Position numbers and translations under genes: made by a program. Positions 16,697-26,786 of a stretch of 61,610 bases of DNA are shown piece by piece; within the stretch, counting starts at the first letter, position 1, and each line of letters opens with the position of its first letter. The notes below the pieces were generated by a model. The model saw nothing but the letters and a program-made list of their open reading frames with translations, was not told the origin of the DNA and ran no database searches. Source of the DNA: Pseudomonas fluorescens (GTDB taxonomy: Bacteria > Pseudomonadota > Gammaproteobacteria > Pseudomonadales > Pseudomonadaceae); the NCBI RefSeq assembly GCF_001902145.1, contig NZ_MRST01000011.1:1-61610 (forward strand), given 5' to 3'.

Positions 16697-17980
16697 TTAG
16701 ATGCTCAGGCGCAAGGCGAGGGCGGCGAGGGTGATCAGCAGCACGGGTAGGGTCAGCACGATCCCGACCTTGAAGTAGTAACCCCAGGTGATGGTGATGC
16801 CTTTGCGTGCCAGGATATGCAACCACAACAAGGTGGCCAGGCTGCCGATGGGGGTGATTTTCGGGCCCAGGTCGCTGCCGATCACATTGGCATAGATCAT
16901 CGCGTCCTTGACCACGCCCACGGCATGGCTGGACTCGATGGACAAAGCGCCAATCAGCACGGTCGGCAGGTTATTCATGGCTGATGAGAGCAGCGCGGTC
17001 AGCACCCCTGTGCCCATGGCCGCGCCCCACACACCATAGGTGGCGAAGGTGTCGAGCCAGGTGGCCAGGTAGTCGGTCAGGCCGGCGTTACGCAGGCCAT
17101 AGACCACCAGGTACATGCCCAGGGAAAAAATCACGATCTGCCACGGGGCTTCCTTGAGGACTTTGCGCGTGGAAATCTGATGGCCTTTGGCAGCAATCAC
17201 CAGCAGCAGTACCGCACAGAACGCCGAGATCGCACTGATGGGAATGCCCAACGGTTCCAGGGCGAAACAGCCGATCAGCAAAATACCGAGTACCCACCAG
17301 CCGGCACGAAATGTCGCACGGTCATGGATGGCACTGGCGGGGTCTTCCAGGTCGGACGGGTTGTAGCTCTGCGGAATATCCCGGCGGAAAAACCACAGCA
17401 GCACCGCGAGCGTGGCAGCGACACTGACCAGGTTCACCGGCACCATCACCGCGGCGTATTCGTTGAAGCCAATCTTGAAATAGTCCGCCGACACGATATT
17501 CACCAGGTTCGACACCACCAGCGGCAGGCTCGCCGTGTCGGCGATAAACCCTGCGCCCATGACGAAGGCCAGGGTCGCCGCCGGGGAAAAGCGCAAGGCC
17601 AGCAGCATCGACATCACGATAGGCGTCAGGATCAACGCCGCACCGTCGTTGGCAAACAGCGCCGATACCAGCGCCCCCAGCAACACCATATAGGCAAACA
17701 ACCGCCGTCCGCGACCCCGGCCCCAGCGCGCCACATGCAGGGCCGTCCAGGCAAAGAAACCGGCTTCGTCCAGCAACAGGCTGATGATGATCAGCGCGAC
17801 GAAGGTGCCGGTGGCGTTCCAGATGATGTGCCACACCGCGGGGATGTCCGCCAGGCTGATCACTCCGCAGCCCAGCGCGAGGATCGCGCCCAGTGTGGCA
17901 CTCCAGCCGACGCCCAGGCCCTTGGGTTGCCAGATGACCAGCACGATGGTGGCGAGGAAAATCGCAATTGCGACAAGCAT
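16697..17980 (-). CDS. arsB: Arsenite efflux permease ArsB
   Basis: 427 aa inner-membrane arsenite/antimonite exporter with about 11-12 spans. The ATG at 17980 opens directly on the first span ([21 protein letters not shown]) and has GGAGC upstream; the frame is open further upstream but overlaps ars[33 protein letters not shown] and [20 protein letters not shown] are ArsB hallmarks. It starts 19 bp after arsR and ends 11 bp before arsC. Confidence 0.93.
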   Translation of the reverse strand: MLVAIAIFLATIVLVIWQPKGLGVGWSATLGAILALGCGVISLADIPAVWHIIWNATGTFVALIIISLLLDEAGFFAWTALHVARWGRGRGRRLFAYMVLLGALVSALFANDGAALILTPIVMSMLLALRFSPAATLAFVMGAGFIADTASLPLVVSNLVNIVSADYFKIGFNEYAAVMVPVNLVSVAATLAVLLWFFRRDIPQSYNPSDLEDPASAIHDRATFRAGWWVLGILLIGCFALEPLGIPISAISAFCAVLLLVIAAKGHQISTRKVLKEAPWQIVIFSLGMYLVVYGLRNAGLTDYLATWLDTFATYGVWGAAMGTGVLTALLSSAMNNLPTVLIGALSIESSHAVGVVKDAMIYANVIGSDLGPKITPIGSLATLLWLHILARKGITITWGYYFKVGIVLTLPVLLITLAALALRLSI

Positions 17981-17999
17981 GAATAAAAGCTCCGATGGC

Positions 18000-18356
18000 T
18001 CAGCAGCAGGTGCTGGCCCGTTGTGGTCTGTCGCCCATTGCATTCAGACGCAGTGCGTCGTCCTGCAACCATGGCTGGTTGGCTTGTAGGGTGGTGTCCA
18101 GCACCTGGGTAACCCAAGCGGGCAGGGCCGGATTGATGCGGTAGTAGATCCATTGCCCTTGACGTCGGTCCACCAGCAGCCCGCAACTGCGCAATTGCGC
18201 GAGATGACGGGAGATTTTTGGCTGGCTGTCGTCCAAGGCATGGATCAATTCACACACGCAAAGTTCGCCCTCGCGCAGGATCAGTAAGGTCACCCGTGAA
18301 CGGGTGGCATCGGCCAGGCACTTGAACAGGGTGGGAGGCGAGAAGAGGTCTGACAT
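18000..18356 (-). CDS. arsR: Arsenical-responsive repressor ArsR
   Basis: 118 aa winged-helix repressor of the ArsR/SmtB family. The As(III)-sensing motif ELCVCEL is at residues 31-37, next to the recognition helix ([18 protein letters not shown]). The C-terminus ends in CC. ATG at 18356. First gene of arsRBC; its promoter overlaps a palindromic operator at 18379-18392. Confidence 0.93.
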   Translation of the reverse strand: MSDLFSPPTLFKCLADATRSRVTLLILREGELCVCELIHALDDSQPKISRHLAQLRSCGLLVDRRQGQWIYYRINPALPAWVTQVLDTTLQANQPWLQDDALRLNAMGDRPQRASTCC

Positions 18357-18378
18357 GGTCAAGGACTTTTCAAGTAGA

Positions 18379-18416
18379 TATATTCGAATATACGTATTTC
18401 CATATGTGTAGGTCAA
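18379..18416 (-). promoter_or_regulatory. ars promoter with ArsR operator palindrome
   Basis: On the minus strand, TTGACC (18416-18411), an 18-bp spacer, then TATATT (18392-18387). The perfect 14-bp palindrome TATATTCGAATATA (18379-18392) overlaps the -10 box, where a bound ArsR dimer would block RNA polymerase. It ends 23 bp before the arsR start. Confidence 0.7.
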
Positions 18417-18533
18417 ATCTTGTTTCAATTGATATGGATCAAAACCCTTTGAAAGCGCCACAACTGTTTGAAATTAAAATGAAACACAAATGTCCTAACG
18501 TGCCTGCCCATTGCTGATGAAGGAAGACCCCGC

Positions 18534-18749
18534 GTGACCCGAGCCACCCGCAACCTGCGCAAGACCCTGGATTCCGTCGCGGAAAATAACGAAACCGCGG
18601 CCTTTGACCTGATGCGCGCCGTGGAAAAACTCGGCGATGAAGTGCTGCGCCAGCGCCTGCTCAATACCATCCACCGGCTGAACCAGGATGCGTATGAATT
18701 GCGCGAAGCGCGGGATTCGGTGGAGCAGGTTTCGGTCAAGCTCGCCTGA
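18534..18749 (+). CDS. Small conserved-looking hypothetical protein
   Basis: 71 aa; GTG at 18534 with AAGGAA 10 bp upstream. Charged and helical throughout (MTRATRNLRKTLDSVAENNE..., LRQRLLNTIHRLNQDAYELREARDSVEQV), no signal peptide, probably a cytoplasmic coiled coil. It precedes azlC by 71 bp in the same direction. Family not recognised. Confidence 0.65.
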   Translation: MTRATRNLRKTLDSVAENNETAAFDLMRAVEKLGDEVLRQRLLNTIHRLNQDAYELREARDSVEQVSVKLA

Positions 18750-18820
18750 GCAAGATCGTTCAAGACAAGCCTTCGTTCGTGCTGGCATGCTTGTCGACTG
18801 TCTGTCGATGAGCCGTTTCC

Positions 18821-19516
18821 ATGCCCACTGCATTACCTCATTACGCCTTCACCCGCGGCGCCATTGCCGTCATTCCCTTATCCCTGGCCTGTGCGCCCTG
18901 GGGGTTGCTGGCCGGCTCCATGGCCATCGACGCGCAATTTACCCCGCTGCAAGCCCAAGGCTTGTCTGCCATTGTGTTTGCCGGTGCCGCACAACTGGTG
19001 GCCATCGGCATGGTCAAGAGCGGTGCCAGCCTGATTTCCATCGTGCTGACCACCTTGCTGCTCACATCCCAGCATCTGCTCTATGGCATGCACATGCGTC
19101 CTACACTGTCTTCGCTCAACACCCGTTGGCGCATGAGCCTGGGGTTCTTGTTGACCGATGAATTCTTTGCTCTGGTCAACCACTACGACCGCGAGACCTT
19201 CAATCGCTGGTACGCCTTGGGCGTCGGCCTGACGTTTTACCTGATCTGGAACCTCTTCACCCTCGCCGGCATTGTGTTGGGCAAAAGCATTCCCGGCCTT
19301 GACCAATTAGGGCTGGAGTTCTCGATTGCTGCGACCTTTATCGCCTTGATTACTCCTGTGGTGCGCGACGTGCCCACGGTGGTATGCGTCGCGGTGGCAT
19401 TGCTGTGCTCGGTCTGGCTGAGTTATCTGCACTGGGAATCTGCGGTGGTGGTCTCGGGCGTGCTGGGGATGAGCGCGGGGTTTGCCTGCAAGCGGCTGGG
19501 AGTGGGGCAACGATGA
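18821..19516 (+). CDS. azlC: AzlC-family branched-chain amino-acid exporter, large subunit
   Basis: 231 aa integral membrane protein. The conserved block PLSLACAPWGLLAGSMAID near residues 19-37 and the QLVAIGMVKSGAS and LLTSQHLLYGMHMRP segments identify AzlC. With the small AzlD subunit it exports branched-chain or related amino acids. The stop overlaps the azlD start by 4 bp. Confidence 0.9.
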   Translation: MPTALPHYAFTRGAIAVIPLSLACAPWGLLAGSMAIDAQFTPLQAQGLSAIVFAGAAQLVAIGMVKSGASLISIVLTTLLLTSQHLLYGMHMRPTLSSLNTRWRMSLGFLLTDEFFALVNHYDRETFNRWYALGVGLTFYLIWNLFTLAGIVLGKSIPGLDQLGLEFSIAATFIALITPVVRDVPTVVCVAVALLCSVWLSYLHWESAVVVSGVLGMSAGFACKRLGVGQR

Positions 19517-19824
19517 TTTACCTGATGATTGTGGCCATGGGCCTGGTGGTGTTCTTCAACCGTTACCTGTTTATCGAGCCACGCTTGCCGGTACGGCTCA
19601 ATCGCGGCGCGCGTGAATTTCTGGGCTTCGCCGTGCCGGGCATGCTCACCGCGATCTGCGGGCCGATTATTTTCCTCGCTGACCATCAGCTCAACCTGAG
19701 CCCGACCAACCCTTACCTGCTGGCCGGTATCTGCGCCGTAGCGTTGATGTACTGGACGCGCAGCGTATTGACCACCGTGCTATTGAGCATGGCGCTGTTC
19801 TATCTGCTGCGTTGGTGGTTTTGA
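19513..19824 (+). CDS. azlD: AzlD-family branched-chain amino-acid exporter, small subunit
   Basis: 103 aa with three to four membrane spans: MIYLMIVAMGLVVFFNRYLF at the start, then FAVPGMLTAICGPIIF and a hydrophobic C-terminus. ATG at 19513 overlaps the azlC stop (ATGA), so translation is coupled. The pairing with azlC supports the call more than its sequence alone. Confidence 0.85.
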   Translation: MIYLMIVAMGLVVFFNRYLFIEPRLPVRLNRGAREFLGFAVPGMLTAICGPIIFLADHQLNLSPTNPYLLAGICAVALMYWTRSVLTTVLLSMALFYLLRWWF

Positions 19825-19832
19825 CACCCAGG

Positions 19833-19859
19833 CAAAAAAAAGCCCGCGGGGTGGCGGGC
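19833..19859 (-). terminator. Terminator-like hairpin facing the minus strand
   Basis: GCCCGC (19842-19847) pairs with GCGGGC (19854-19859). An eight-A run precedes it on the plus strand, so the U-tract would be made only in leftward transcripts. It sits between two rightward genes and has no obvious leftward client. Confidence 0.5.
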
Positions 19860-19996
19860 AGAAGGGAGACTTCTAAAAAATGAGCCTGCCCACTATAGGC
19901 GGCGTGTTTGCCCTTCACAGTGAAACAAAGTTCATGGGCGCGCCAGTTGGCCTCGGCACAGTGGTAGAGTTGTGGTTTTTCCAAGGAAGCAATGGC

Positions 19997-20350
19997 ATGC
20001 ACAAAGTGGTAATGGGCGCATTGATACTGGCGGCATTGGCCGGTTGCGCTGGTTCGAAGATGAAGGAGGCGCGCGCAGGCAGCCCTTACAAGACCCTGGT
20101 ATCGGACAAGGCCACCCTGGTCGTTGCCCAGTGCATCCAGTTCGGCTGGCAGGATGAAAGCGTGTTCGGCGTGGATGCCGGCGGCTTCAAGGAAGCGACC
20201 GAGGCGGGTGGTTTTACGGTGTACACCACCGGTGGCGATTACTTTGTCGATGTACTCGGCACCGGCGCGGGTTCTACGGTCAACTACTACGCTGTGCAGG
20301 ACAATATGCCGGCTAAACGTCGCCTGGCAGCACTGGCCACTTGTCTGTAA
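19997..20350 (+). CDS. Hypothetical lipoprotein
   Basis: 117 aa; ATG at 19997 with AAGGAAG 10 bp upstream. MHKVVMGALILAALAGCAGS is a lipoprotein signal peptide with lipobox LAGC (Cys17). The mature part includes VVAQCIQFGWQDESVFG and a repeat-free C-terminus ending LAALATCL. No known domain recognised; similar small lipoproteins are common in Pseudomonas. Confidence 0.75.
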   Translation: MHKVVMGALILAALAGCAGSKMKEARAGSPYKTLVSDKATLVVAQCIQFGWQDESVFGVDAGGFKEATEAGGFTVYTTGGDYFVDVLGTGAGSTVNYYAVQDNMPAKRRLAALATCL

Positions 20351-20498
20351 GTCGGTTGCCTTAGCCATATTCCGAAACGCCTGGCGGGACAGCCGCGGGG
20401 CATTGGCTTATGATTCACTCGCTCGTTCGGCGTGATGGCTCTTTACCAGTACACGGATGTCGAGGCTTGAACGTCGAACGAGCTCCTCCACCCCAACC

Positions 20499-21203
20499 TC
20501 AACGGGGCATGAAACCCAAGTGCCAGCGTCGCGGAATCAACAGTGTCGCCACCCCCAAGGCCGCAGCCAAGGCACCACTGACCCACAGTGCGCGCAGGCC
20601 CATCTGGTGTTCCAGCAGTGCGCCGATCACCGCGCCGATAAACATCCCCGCCCATGGAATCAATTGCACACGCCAGCCATTGCGGCGTTCGCCCAATAAC
20701 CAGCGGCCCAACCCGCGACCAAAACGTGACAGCGCCCCGGTGACGTAGGTCAGCCCCACCGGCAGCCCGTTCACCTCCTCGACGGCCGCGTTGAGCATGC
20801 CCATGGCAATGATCGCCGCAAGCAACGCAGGTAAGGTGTCGGTCGAGGGCCACAGTGCCGCAGCGCAGAGCAAGGCGCCGATGCACAGCAATAAGGGCAA
20901 CGCATGGCGCTTGCTGAAACGGCTTACCAAAACCCCCAAGGCATTGCCGACCACGAAGGTGGCGACCAGCAATACCAGGCGCCCGGTGAGTCCCAGGTCG
21001 CCCGCACTGATGGCCACCGCCAGGCGCGTGGTGTTACCACTCATGAACGAGACGAAATCGCCGCTGGCCATGAAACCGATCGCATCGGTCATGCCCGCCA
21101 GCACCGACAGGCAGGCCACCAGCATCAAACCCACCCGCCCGCGCCAGCGCTGACGACGGGCGAGCGTGGCATTGGTGTAAGGCTTGCGGGACGAAGGCAG
21201 CAT
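20499..21203 (-). CDS. DUF1275 (YoaK-type) membrane protein
   Basis: 234 aa with about six spans. LSVLAGMTDAIGFMASGDFVSFMSGNTTRLA near residues 33-64 is the DUF1275 hallmark (xDAxGFxxxGxFxSxxTGNxx). A basic N-terminus (RRQRWRGR) precedes the first span. Function unknown; presumed transporter. A 148-bp gap separates it from the convergent lipoprotein gene. Confidence 0.85.
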   Translation of the reverse strand: MLPSSRKPYTNATLARRQRWRGRVGLMLVACLSVLAGMTDAIGFMASGDFVSFMSGNTTRLAVAISAGDLGLTGRLVLLVATFVVGNALGVLVSRFSKRHALPLLLCIGALLCAAALWPSTDTLPALLAAIIAMGMLNAAVEEVNGLPVGLTYVTGALSRFGRGLGRWLLGERRNGWRVQLIPWAGMFIGAVIGALLEHQMGLRALWVSGALAAALGVATLLIPRRWHLGFMPR

Positions 21204-21272
21204 GGGGCCGGTTTCCTCGGTGAGATTATCCGGCCACTACCGTAGGACGCTTTGCCTGTCCGCGCAATGACC

Positions 21273-22907
21273 TCAGACACGCTCCAGTCGCCAGCCTGTG
21301 GCGTGCCACGTCAGATGGTGAGTCGGCTCTATCGCCTGCAAGAATACCTCGTCATGGGACACGGCCAGCAGCGCGCCGGTAAAGCTCTTCAATGCCTGCT
21401 CAAAGGCCAGCACTGATTCCAGGTCCAGGTGGTTGGTGGGTTCATCCAGCAACAGTAATTGCGCCGGTGTCTCACGCCACAAGGCTACGGCCATCGCAGC
21501 TTTCAAGCGCTCACCGCCGCTGAGTTGCCCTGCCGGTTGTGTGACCCGCAGCGCGTCCAACTGCAACAACGCCAGACGTGTGCGCAGTTCGGCTTCGGCC
21601 AGGGGCGTGTCGAGCAGGTTGAGTTGTTCGACAAGGCTGCGCCGGTCGTCCAGCAGCGCCAGGTGCTGGTCGATATACGCGCTGGGTACCGCCACGCTGC
21701 ACTTGCCACTGACTGCCCGCCAGTGGCCGGCAAGCAGTTTGAGCAAGGTCGATTTGCCGCAACCGTTCGGCCCACGCACGGCAACGCGAGCCGGGCCTGT
21801 CAGGTTGAGCGTCAGGTAGCTGACGGGTGCCAGGGGATCAAGCCAGGGCAATTGCGCCTGCTCCAGCACCAGTACCTGGCGGCCATTGGGGACGGTCGAG
21901 CCTGGTAATGCGAGCAGTGTAGGCGTCTCATCCACCACACGCTCGTAAGCCTGACGTACCTGGGCGTCGAGTTGGTTTTTGCACGCATGATGGGCGCTGC
22001 GCACGCTGCTGACGACCTCCTTTGCTGCGCTTTTCCAGCGCGCCTTGGTAAAACGGTCGACATTGGCGGTCTCGGCCTGTTTACGTGCGCGTGCGGCGTG
22101 GCGCTGCAGGTCGTCGTGGTCTTTTTGCAGGCGCCGACGCTCGCGGCTGCGGACCTGGCGTGCCTGTTCCCACGCGGCAATCGCGGCCTGCTGGTGCGTA
22201 TCGCGTTGCTGGCGATAGGCATCGTAGTTGCCGCCATAGACCTGGATGCCGAGTGGCGACAGCTCAATGATGCGGCCCATGGCGTTGAGCAACTGTCGAT
22301 CATGGCTGACCACCACCAGGCCACCACGCCAATCGCGCAACACACGCAACAGCCAATCGCGCCCGGCAGCATCAAGGTGGTTGCTGGGCTCATCCAGAAT
22401 CAGCAACTGCGGCGCAGCCAATAACGCCCCGATCAGCGCGACCCTGGCAAGTTGGCCGCCACTGAGTTGATCGGCCGGGGTACTGGCGCTGAGGGTCTGC
22501 AAACCCGCTGCATCCAGTGCCTGGCGCAGGCGCTCGGCGAGGTCCCAGCGATCGTCGATCAGCTCCAGGTCACCGAGGCGCGCATCGCCCTGGGCCATGC
22601 GTGCAAGGGCAGCCAAGGCAGCGGCAGTTGCGGTGATATCGGCGATGGTTTGCCCTGCTTGAACCGCGATGGTCTGGGGCACATAGGCAACATGGGCCGG
22701 TTTTCTCAACGTGCCGGAGGAGGGCAGCAGCACGCCGGCCATCAACTTGGCCAGGATACTTTTGCCCCGCCCATTGCGCCCGACGATACCGGTAGGCGTT
22801 TGATCAATGGACAGGTTCACGTCGGCCAGCAAGGTTTCGCCATTGGCGAACTGGAAAGACAGGTGTTGCAGGGAAACAAGCGCGGGCAACCGTTTGACGT
22901 CAGTCAT
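21273..22907 (-). CDS. ABC-F family ATP-binding protein
   Basis: 544 aa with two ATPase domains and no membrane spans, so not a transporter. Walker A motifs are GRNGRGKS (about residue 45) and GPNGCGKS (about 380). Signatures are LSGGQLAR and LSGGERLK; Walker B motifs are LLILDEPSNHLD and LLLLDEPTNHLD. A basic, charged linker of about 90 residues joins them. ATG at 22907 was chosen because GGAGGT lies just upstream. ABC-F proteins act on the ribosome in translation or antibiotic protection; the subfamily cannot be told. Confidence 0.88.
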   Translation of the reverse strand: MTDVKRLPALVSLQHLSFQFANGETLLADVNLSIDQTPTGIVGRNGRGKSILAKLMAGVLLPSSGTLRKPAHVAYVPQTIAVQAGQTIADITATAAALAALARMAQGDARLGDLELIDDRWDLAERLRQALDAAGLQTLSASTPADQLSGGQLARVALIGALLAAPQLLILDEPSNHLDAAGRDWLLRVLRDWRGGLVVVSHDRQLLNAMGRIIELSPLGIQVYGGNYDAYRQQRDTHQQAAIAAWEQARQVRSRERRRLQKDHDDLQRHAARARKQAETANVDRFTKARWKSAAKEVVSSVRSAHHACKNQLDAQVRQAYERVVDETPTLLALPGSTVPNGRQVLVLEQAQLPWLDPLAPVSYLTLNLTGPARVAVRGPNGCGKSTLLKLLAGHWRAVSGKCSVAVPSAYIDQHLALLDDRRSLVEQLNLLDTPLAEAELRTRLALLQLDALRVTQPAGQLSGGERLKAAMAVALWRETPAQLLLLDEPTNHLDLESVLAFEQALKSFTGALLAVSHDEVFLQAIEPTHHLTWHATGWRLERV

Positions 22908-23031
22908 CAGCACCTCCAAAAAAATGTCGAACAGGCCAACAAGCGCGCCAGGCGGCTCGTTGCAGATACATTTTGGAAGGCTTAGTTGTTCACGTCGGCC
23001 GTCATCCCGTGAGTCAGAAGGGAGGCAGAGC

Positions 23032-24081
23032 CTAACCCACGTTAACTTTGTGCGGCAAGTCCTCGGCCAGTTTTTCCAGGAACATCGCCAGTGCGACTTC
23101 TTCGGCTTTCAGGCCTTTGCGCTCCCGCGGCTTGGGCAACTTCGACAATTGACCGAGGCTGAAATGCTCAAGCACCGCCGGGTGGATATAACACTTGCGG
23201 CACACCGCCGGCGTGTTGCCCAACTGCCGGGCGACATCCTTGACCATCGCCACCACATGCCGCTTGGCGTCGGATTCGGGCTGCCACGCCAACTCGCGCA
23301 ACACCGCCAGCGCCATCGCCGTGCCGGCCCAGGTGCGGTAGTCCTTGGCGGTAAAGTCTTCCCCGGTCAGGCTGTGCAGGTAGTCGTTGACGTCCTGGGA
23401 GCTGACGGTATGCCGATCACCGTCTTCGTCCAGGTACTGGAACAGGTTTTGCCCCGGTAATTCCATGCAGCGCTTGACCACCCGGGCCAGGCGCCGATCC
23501 TTGACGCTGACTTGGTGTTCCACGCCACTCTTGCCACGAAACTGGAACTGGATTTCGCTGCCCTTGATGTCCACATGGCGGTTGCGCAAGGTGGTCAGGC
23601 CGTAGGATTTGTTATCACGGGCATATTGGGTATTGCCGACGCGGATCAGCGTGGCGTCCAGCAACATCACCACCGTGGCCAACACCTTTTCGCGGGTAAA
23701 CCCCGGCTCGGCGATTTGTGCTTCGAGCTGTTTGCGCAATTTGGGCAAAGCGGCGCCAAAAGCCTGCAAGCGCGAGTACTTGTCGCTGTCGCGCACCTCG
23801 CGCCAGCGTGGGTGGTAACGGTATTGCTTGCGGCCACGGGCGTCGCGGCCGGTGGCTTGCAGGTGGCCGCGAGGGTCGGCGCAGATCCACACGTCGGTGT
23901 AGGCGGGCGGCACCGCCAAAGCGTCCAGGCGTTTGATTTCGTCCGCGTCGGTAATGCGCTCGCCCTTGGCGTTCAGATACTGGAACTTGCCTCGCACTTT
24001 TTTACGGCGGATACCGGGCTGGGTGTCATCAACGTAATGCAGGTCGCGGGGCAGGTCGGCGGGTAACGAAGAGTCAGGCAT
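23032..24081 (-). CDS. DNA topoisomerase IB (poxvirus-type)
   Basis: 349 aa; ATG at 24081 (MPDSSLPADLPRDLHYVDD). It relaxes supercoils through a 3'-phosphotyrosine intermediate. The N-terminal domain has FQYLNAKGERITD and PPAYTDVWI. The catalytic domain shows RVGNTQYARDNKSYGLTTLR, KDYRTWAGT and the tyrosine motif NTPAVCRKCYIHP. These match bacterial topoisomerase IB, which is widespread in Pseudomonas. The frame stays open upstream into modC but lacks a ribosome site there. Confidence 0.9.
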   Translation of the reverse strand: MPDSSLPADLPRDLHYVDDTQPGIRRKKVRGKFQYLNAKGERITDADEIKRLDALAVPPAYTDVWICADPRGHLQATGRDARGRKQYRYHPRWREVRDSDKYSRLQAFGAALPKLRKQLEAQIAEPGFTREKVLATVVMLLDATLIRVGNTQYARDNKSYGLTTLRNRHVDIKGSEIQFQFRGKSGVEHQVSVKDRRLARVVKRCMELPGQNLFQYLDEDGDRHTVSSQDVNDYLHSLTGEDFTAKDYRTWAGTAMALAVLRELAWQPESDAKRHVVAMVKDVARQLGNTPAVCRKCYIHPAVLEHFSLGQLSKLPKPRERKGLKAEEVALAMFLEKLAEDLPHKVNVG

Positions 24082-24155
24082 GGGGCGGGTTCCTTGGCAA
24101 CAAATCAGGCCGGTATGTCTGATTGACCGCAGCGCCCTGCGGTCGTGCCAAATGG

Positions 24156-25235
24156 TTAAGCCAGTACCGCCACCGCCTTGATTTGCGCCCATAGCGTCTG
24201 GCCTGGATGCAGTTGCAACTGGTCGTGTGAGAAGCGCGTGATACGCGCCAGCAATGGCGTGCCGCCGGCGTCCAGGCGCACCAGCACATGGGCGCTGTTG
24301 TCCGCGCCGATAGTCTGGGTGACGGTCACCGGCAAGCGGTTGAGGATGCTGCTGTGTTCTTGGGCCTGCAGGCTCAGGCTTACATCCCGTGCCTGGACCT
24401 TGACCCGCAGCGGGTTGCCCACCGCCAGCGGGACATGGGCCACGCGCATCTGCAACGGGCAATCAGGCAATTGCAGAGTGAGCAACTGATAGTGCGCGTC
24501 GTAGGCAACGACGCTGCCGGCGATCACCACGCCGGCATCGTCGCCCAGCGCCAGGGGCAGATCGAGGCGTGCCAGGGTCTCGCCGATAGGGCCGCTGGCC
24601 AGGGCCTTGCCATCGCTGAGCAAGACGATATGGTCGGCCAGTCGCGCCACTTCGTCCTGGGCATGGCTGACGTAGAGCACCGGGATATCCAGCTCGTCGT
24701 GCAGGCGTTCCAGGTAAGGCAATATCTCGCTTTTGCGCTGGCTGTCCAGGGCCGCCAGCGGTTCATCCATCAACAACAACTTGGGGCTGGTGAGCAAGGC
24801 GCGGGCGATACCGATGCGCTGGCGCTCGCCGCCGGACAAGTGTTGCGGGTGACGCTCAAGCAAGTGCCCGATGCCCAACAGTTCGGTGGCCTGGGCCATG
24901 TCCACGCGCCGTTGCGGGCGTGGGACACGTTTGAGGCCGAACTCCAGATTGGCGCGCACCGACAGGTGAGGAAACAGGCTCGCCTCCTGGAACACATAGC
25001 CCAGGGCGCGTTTATGCGGCGGTACAAACAGCCCTTTGCGGCTGTCTTGCCAGACCTCGTCGTTGATCTGCACAAAGCCGTGTTCGGCGCGTTCCAAACC
25101 GGCAATGCAGCGCAGGCAGGTGGTCTTGCCGGAGCCAGAATGCCCATACAGCGCGCTCACACCACGGCCGGGCAATCGCAGGTCCACATCCAATGCAAAG
25201 GCGCAATACTTCAGGTGCAGGCGTATATCCATCAT
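24156..25235 (-). CDS. modC: Molybdate ABC transporter ATP-binding protein ModC
   Basis: 359 aa. The N-terminal ATPase has Walker [10 protein letters not shown] (about residues 31-39), signature LSGGERQR, Walker [13 protein letters not shown] and H-loop YVSHA. The C-terminal part (from about 290) is a molybdate-binding TOBE/MOP domain ([21 protein letters not shown]). ATG at 25235; a second ATG follows directly. It starts 5 bp after modB. Last gene of modABC. Confidence 0.93.
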   Translation of the reverse strand: MMDIRLHLKYCAFALDVDLRLPGRGVSALYGHSGSGKTTCLRCIAGLERAEHGFVQINDEVWQDSRKGLFVPPHKRALGYVFQEASLFPHLSVRANLEFGLKRVPRPQRRVDMAQATELLGIGHLLERHPQHLSGGERQRIGIARALLTSPKLLLMDEPLAALDSQRKSEILPYLERLHDELDIPVLYVSHAQDEVARLADHIVLLSDGKALASGPIGETLARLDLPLALGDDAGVVIAGSVVAYDAHYQLLTLQLPDCPLQMRVAHVPLAVGNPLRVKVQARDVSLSLQAQEHSSILNRLPVTVTQTIGADNSAHVLVRLDAGGTPLLARITRFSHDQLQLHPGQTLWAQIKAVAVLA

Positions 25236-25240
25236 CGCGA

Positions 25241-25921
25241 TCAGCTCCAGCCCATCTTGGTTTTACGGCTGGAATAGAGCGCCAGCAACACGAGGAAGGC
25301 GAACACCACCATGGCGCCGGCCAGCCAATGGGCCTGGGCATATTCCATGGCTTCGACGTGGTCGTAGATCTGCACCGAGACGACACGGGTCTTGTCCGGG
25401 ATATTGCCGCCGATCATCAGCACCACGCCGAACTCACCGACAGTGTGGGCGAAGCCGAGGATCGAGGCGGTGATAAACCCAGGGCGTGCCAGCGGCAGGA
25501 TCACCGTGAAAAACGTGTCCCACGGGTTGGCGCGCAAGGTCGCGGCCACTTCCAGCGGGCGCGTGCCGATGGCAGAAAACGCGTTCTGCAACGGTTGCAC
25601 CACGAAGGGCATGGAGTAGATCACCGAGCCAATCACCAGCCCGGCGAAACTGAAGGTGAGGGTGCCCAGGCCCAGCCACTGGGTGAACTGGCCGACGTAC
25701 CCGTTGGGCCCCATGGCCAACAGTAAATAGAAGCCGATGACCGTTGGCGGCAACACCAACGGCAGTGCAACCACTGCGCCGATGGGGCCGCGCCACTTGG
25801 AACGAGTGCGCGACAGCCACAGGGCGATCGGTGTGCCGATGATCAACAGGATCAGGGTGGTCAGTGAGGCCAGTTTGAGGGTCAACCAGATCGCAGAAAA
25901 ATCAGCACTCGTCAGGGGCAT
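25241..25921 (-). CDS. modB: Molybdate ABC transporter permease ModB
   Basis: 226 aa with about five spans. [22 protein letters not shown] at the N-terminus, then [21 protein letters not shown] and the EAA-type loop [20 protein letters not shown], followed by [20 protein letters not shown]. These are ModB hallmarks. Its start abuts the modA stop. Confidence 0.93.
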   Translation of the reverse strand: MPLTSADFSAIWLTLKLASLTTLILLIIGTPIALWLSRTRSKWRGPIGAVVALPLVLPPTVIGFYLLLAMGPNGYVGQFTQWLGLGTLTFSFAGLVIGSVIYSMPFVVQPLQNAFSAIGTRPLEVAATLRANPWDTFFTVILPLARPGFITASILGFAHTVGEFGVVLMIGGNIPDKTRVVSVQIYDHVEAMEYAQAHWLAGAMVVFAFLVLLALYSSRKTKMGWS

Positions 25922-26719
<798 letters not shown>

Positions 26720-26721
26720 TT

Positions 26722-26749
26722 ACCGCTATGTATGGGAATATATAGCGGT
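26722..26749. promoter_or_regulatory. ModE-like operator upstream of modA
   Basis: Near-perfect 28-bp inverted repeat with arms ACCGCTATGTAT and ATATATAGCGGT around four bases; one internal mismatch apart from the centre. It matches the ModE pattern CGxTATxTA-spacer-TAxATAxCG, where molybdate-bound ModE represses mod operons. It ends 48 bp before the modA ATG. No modE gene is in the window. Confidence 0.7.
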
Positions 26750-26786
26750 AGGCTATTGCCGGTACAGCACCAAGTTGCTGCGCAGG

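Noticed and set aside
23512..25277. Long plus-strand frames across the topoisomerase and modC genes
   Set aside because: They are complements of genes with intact catalytic motifs and have no recognisable products.
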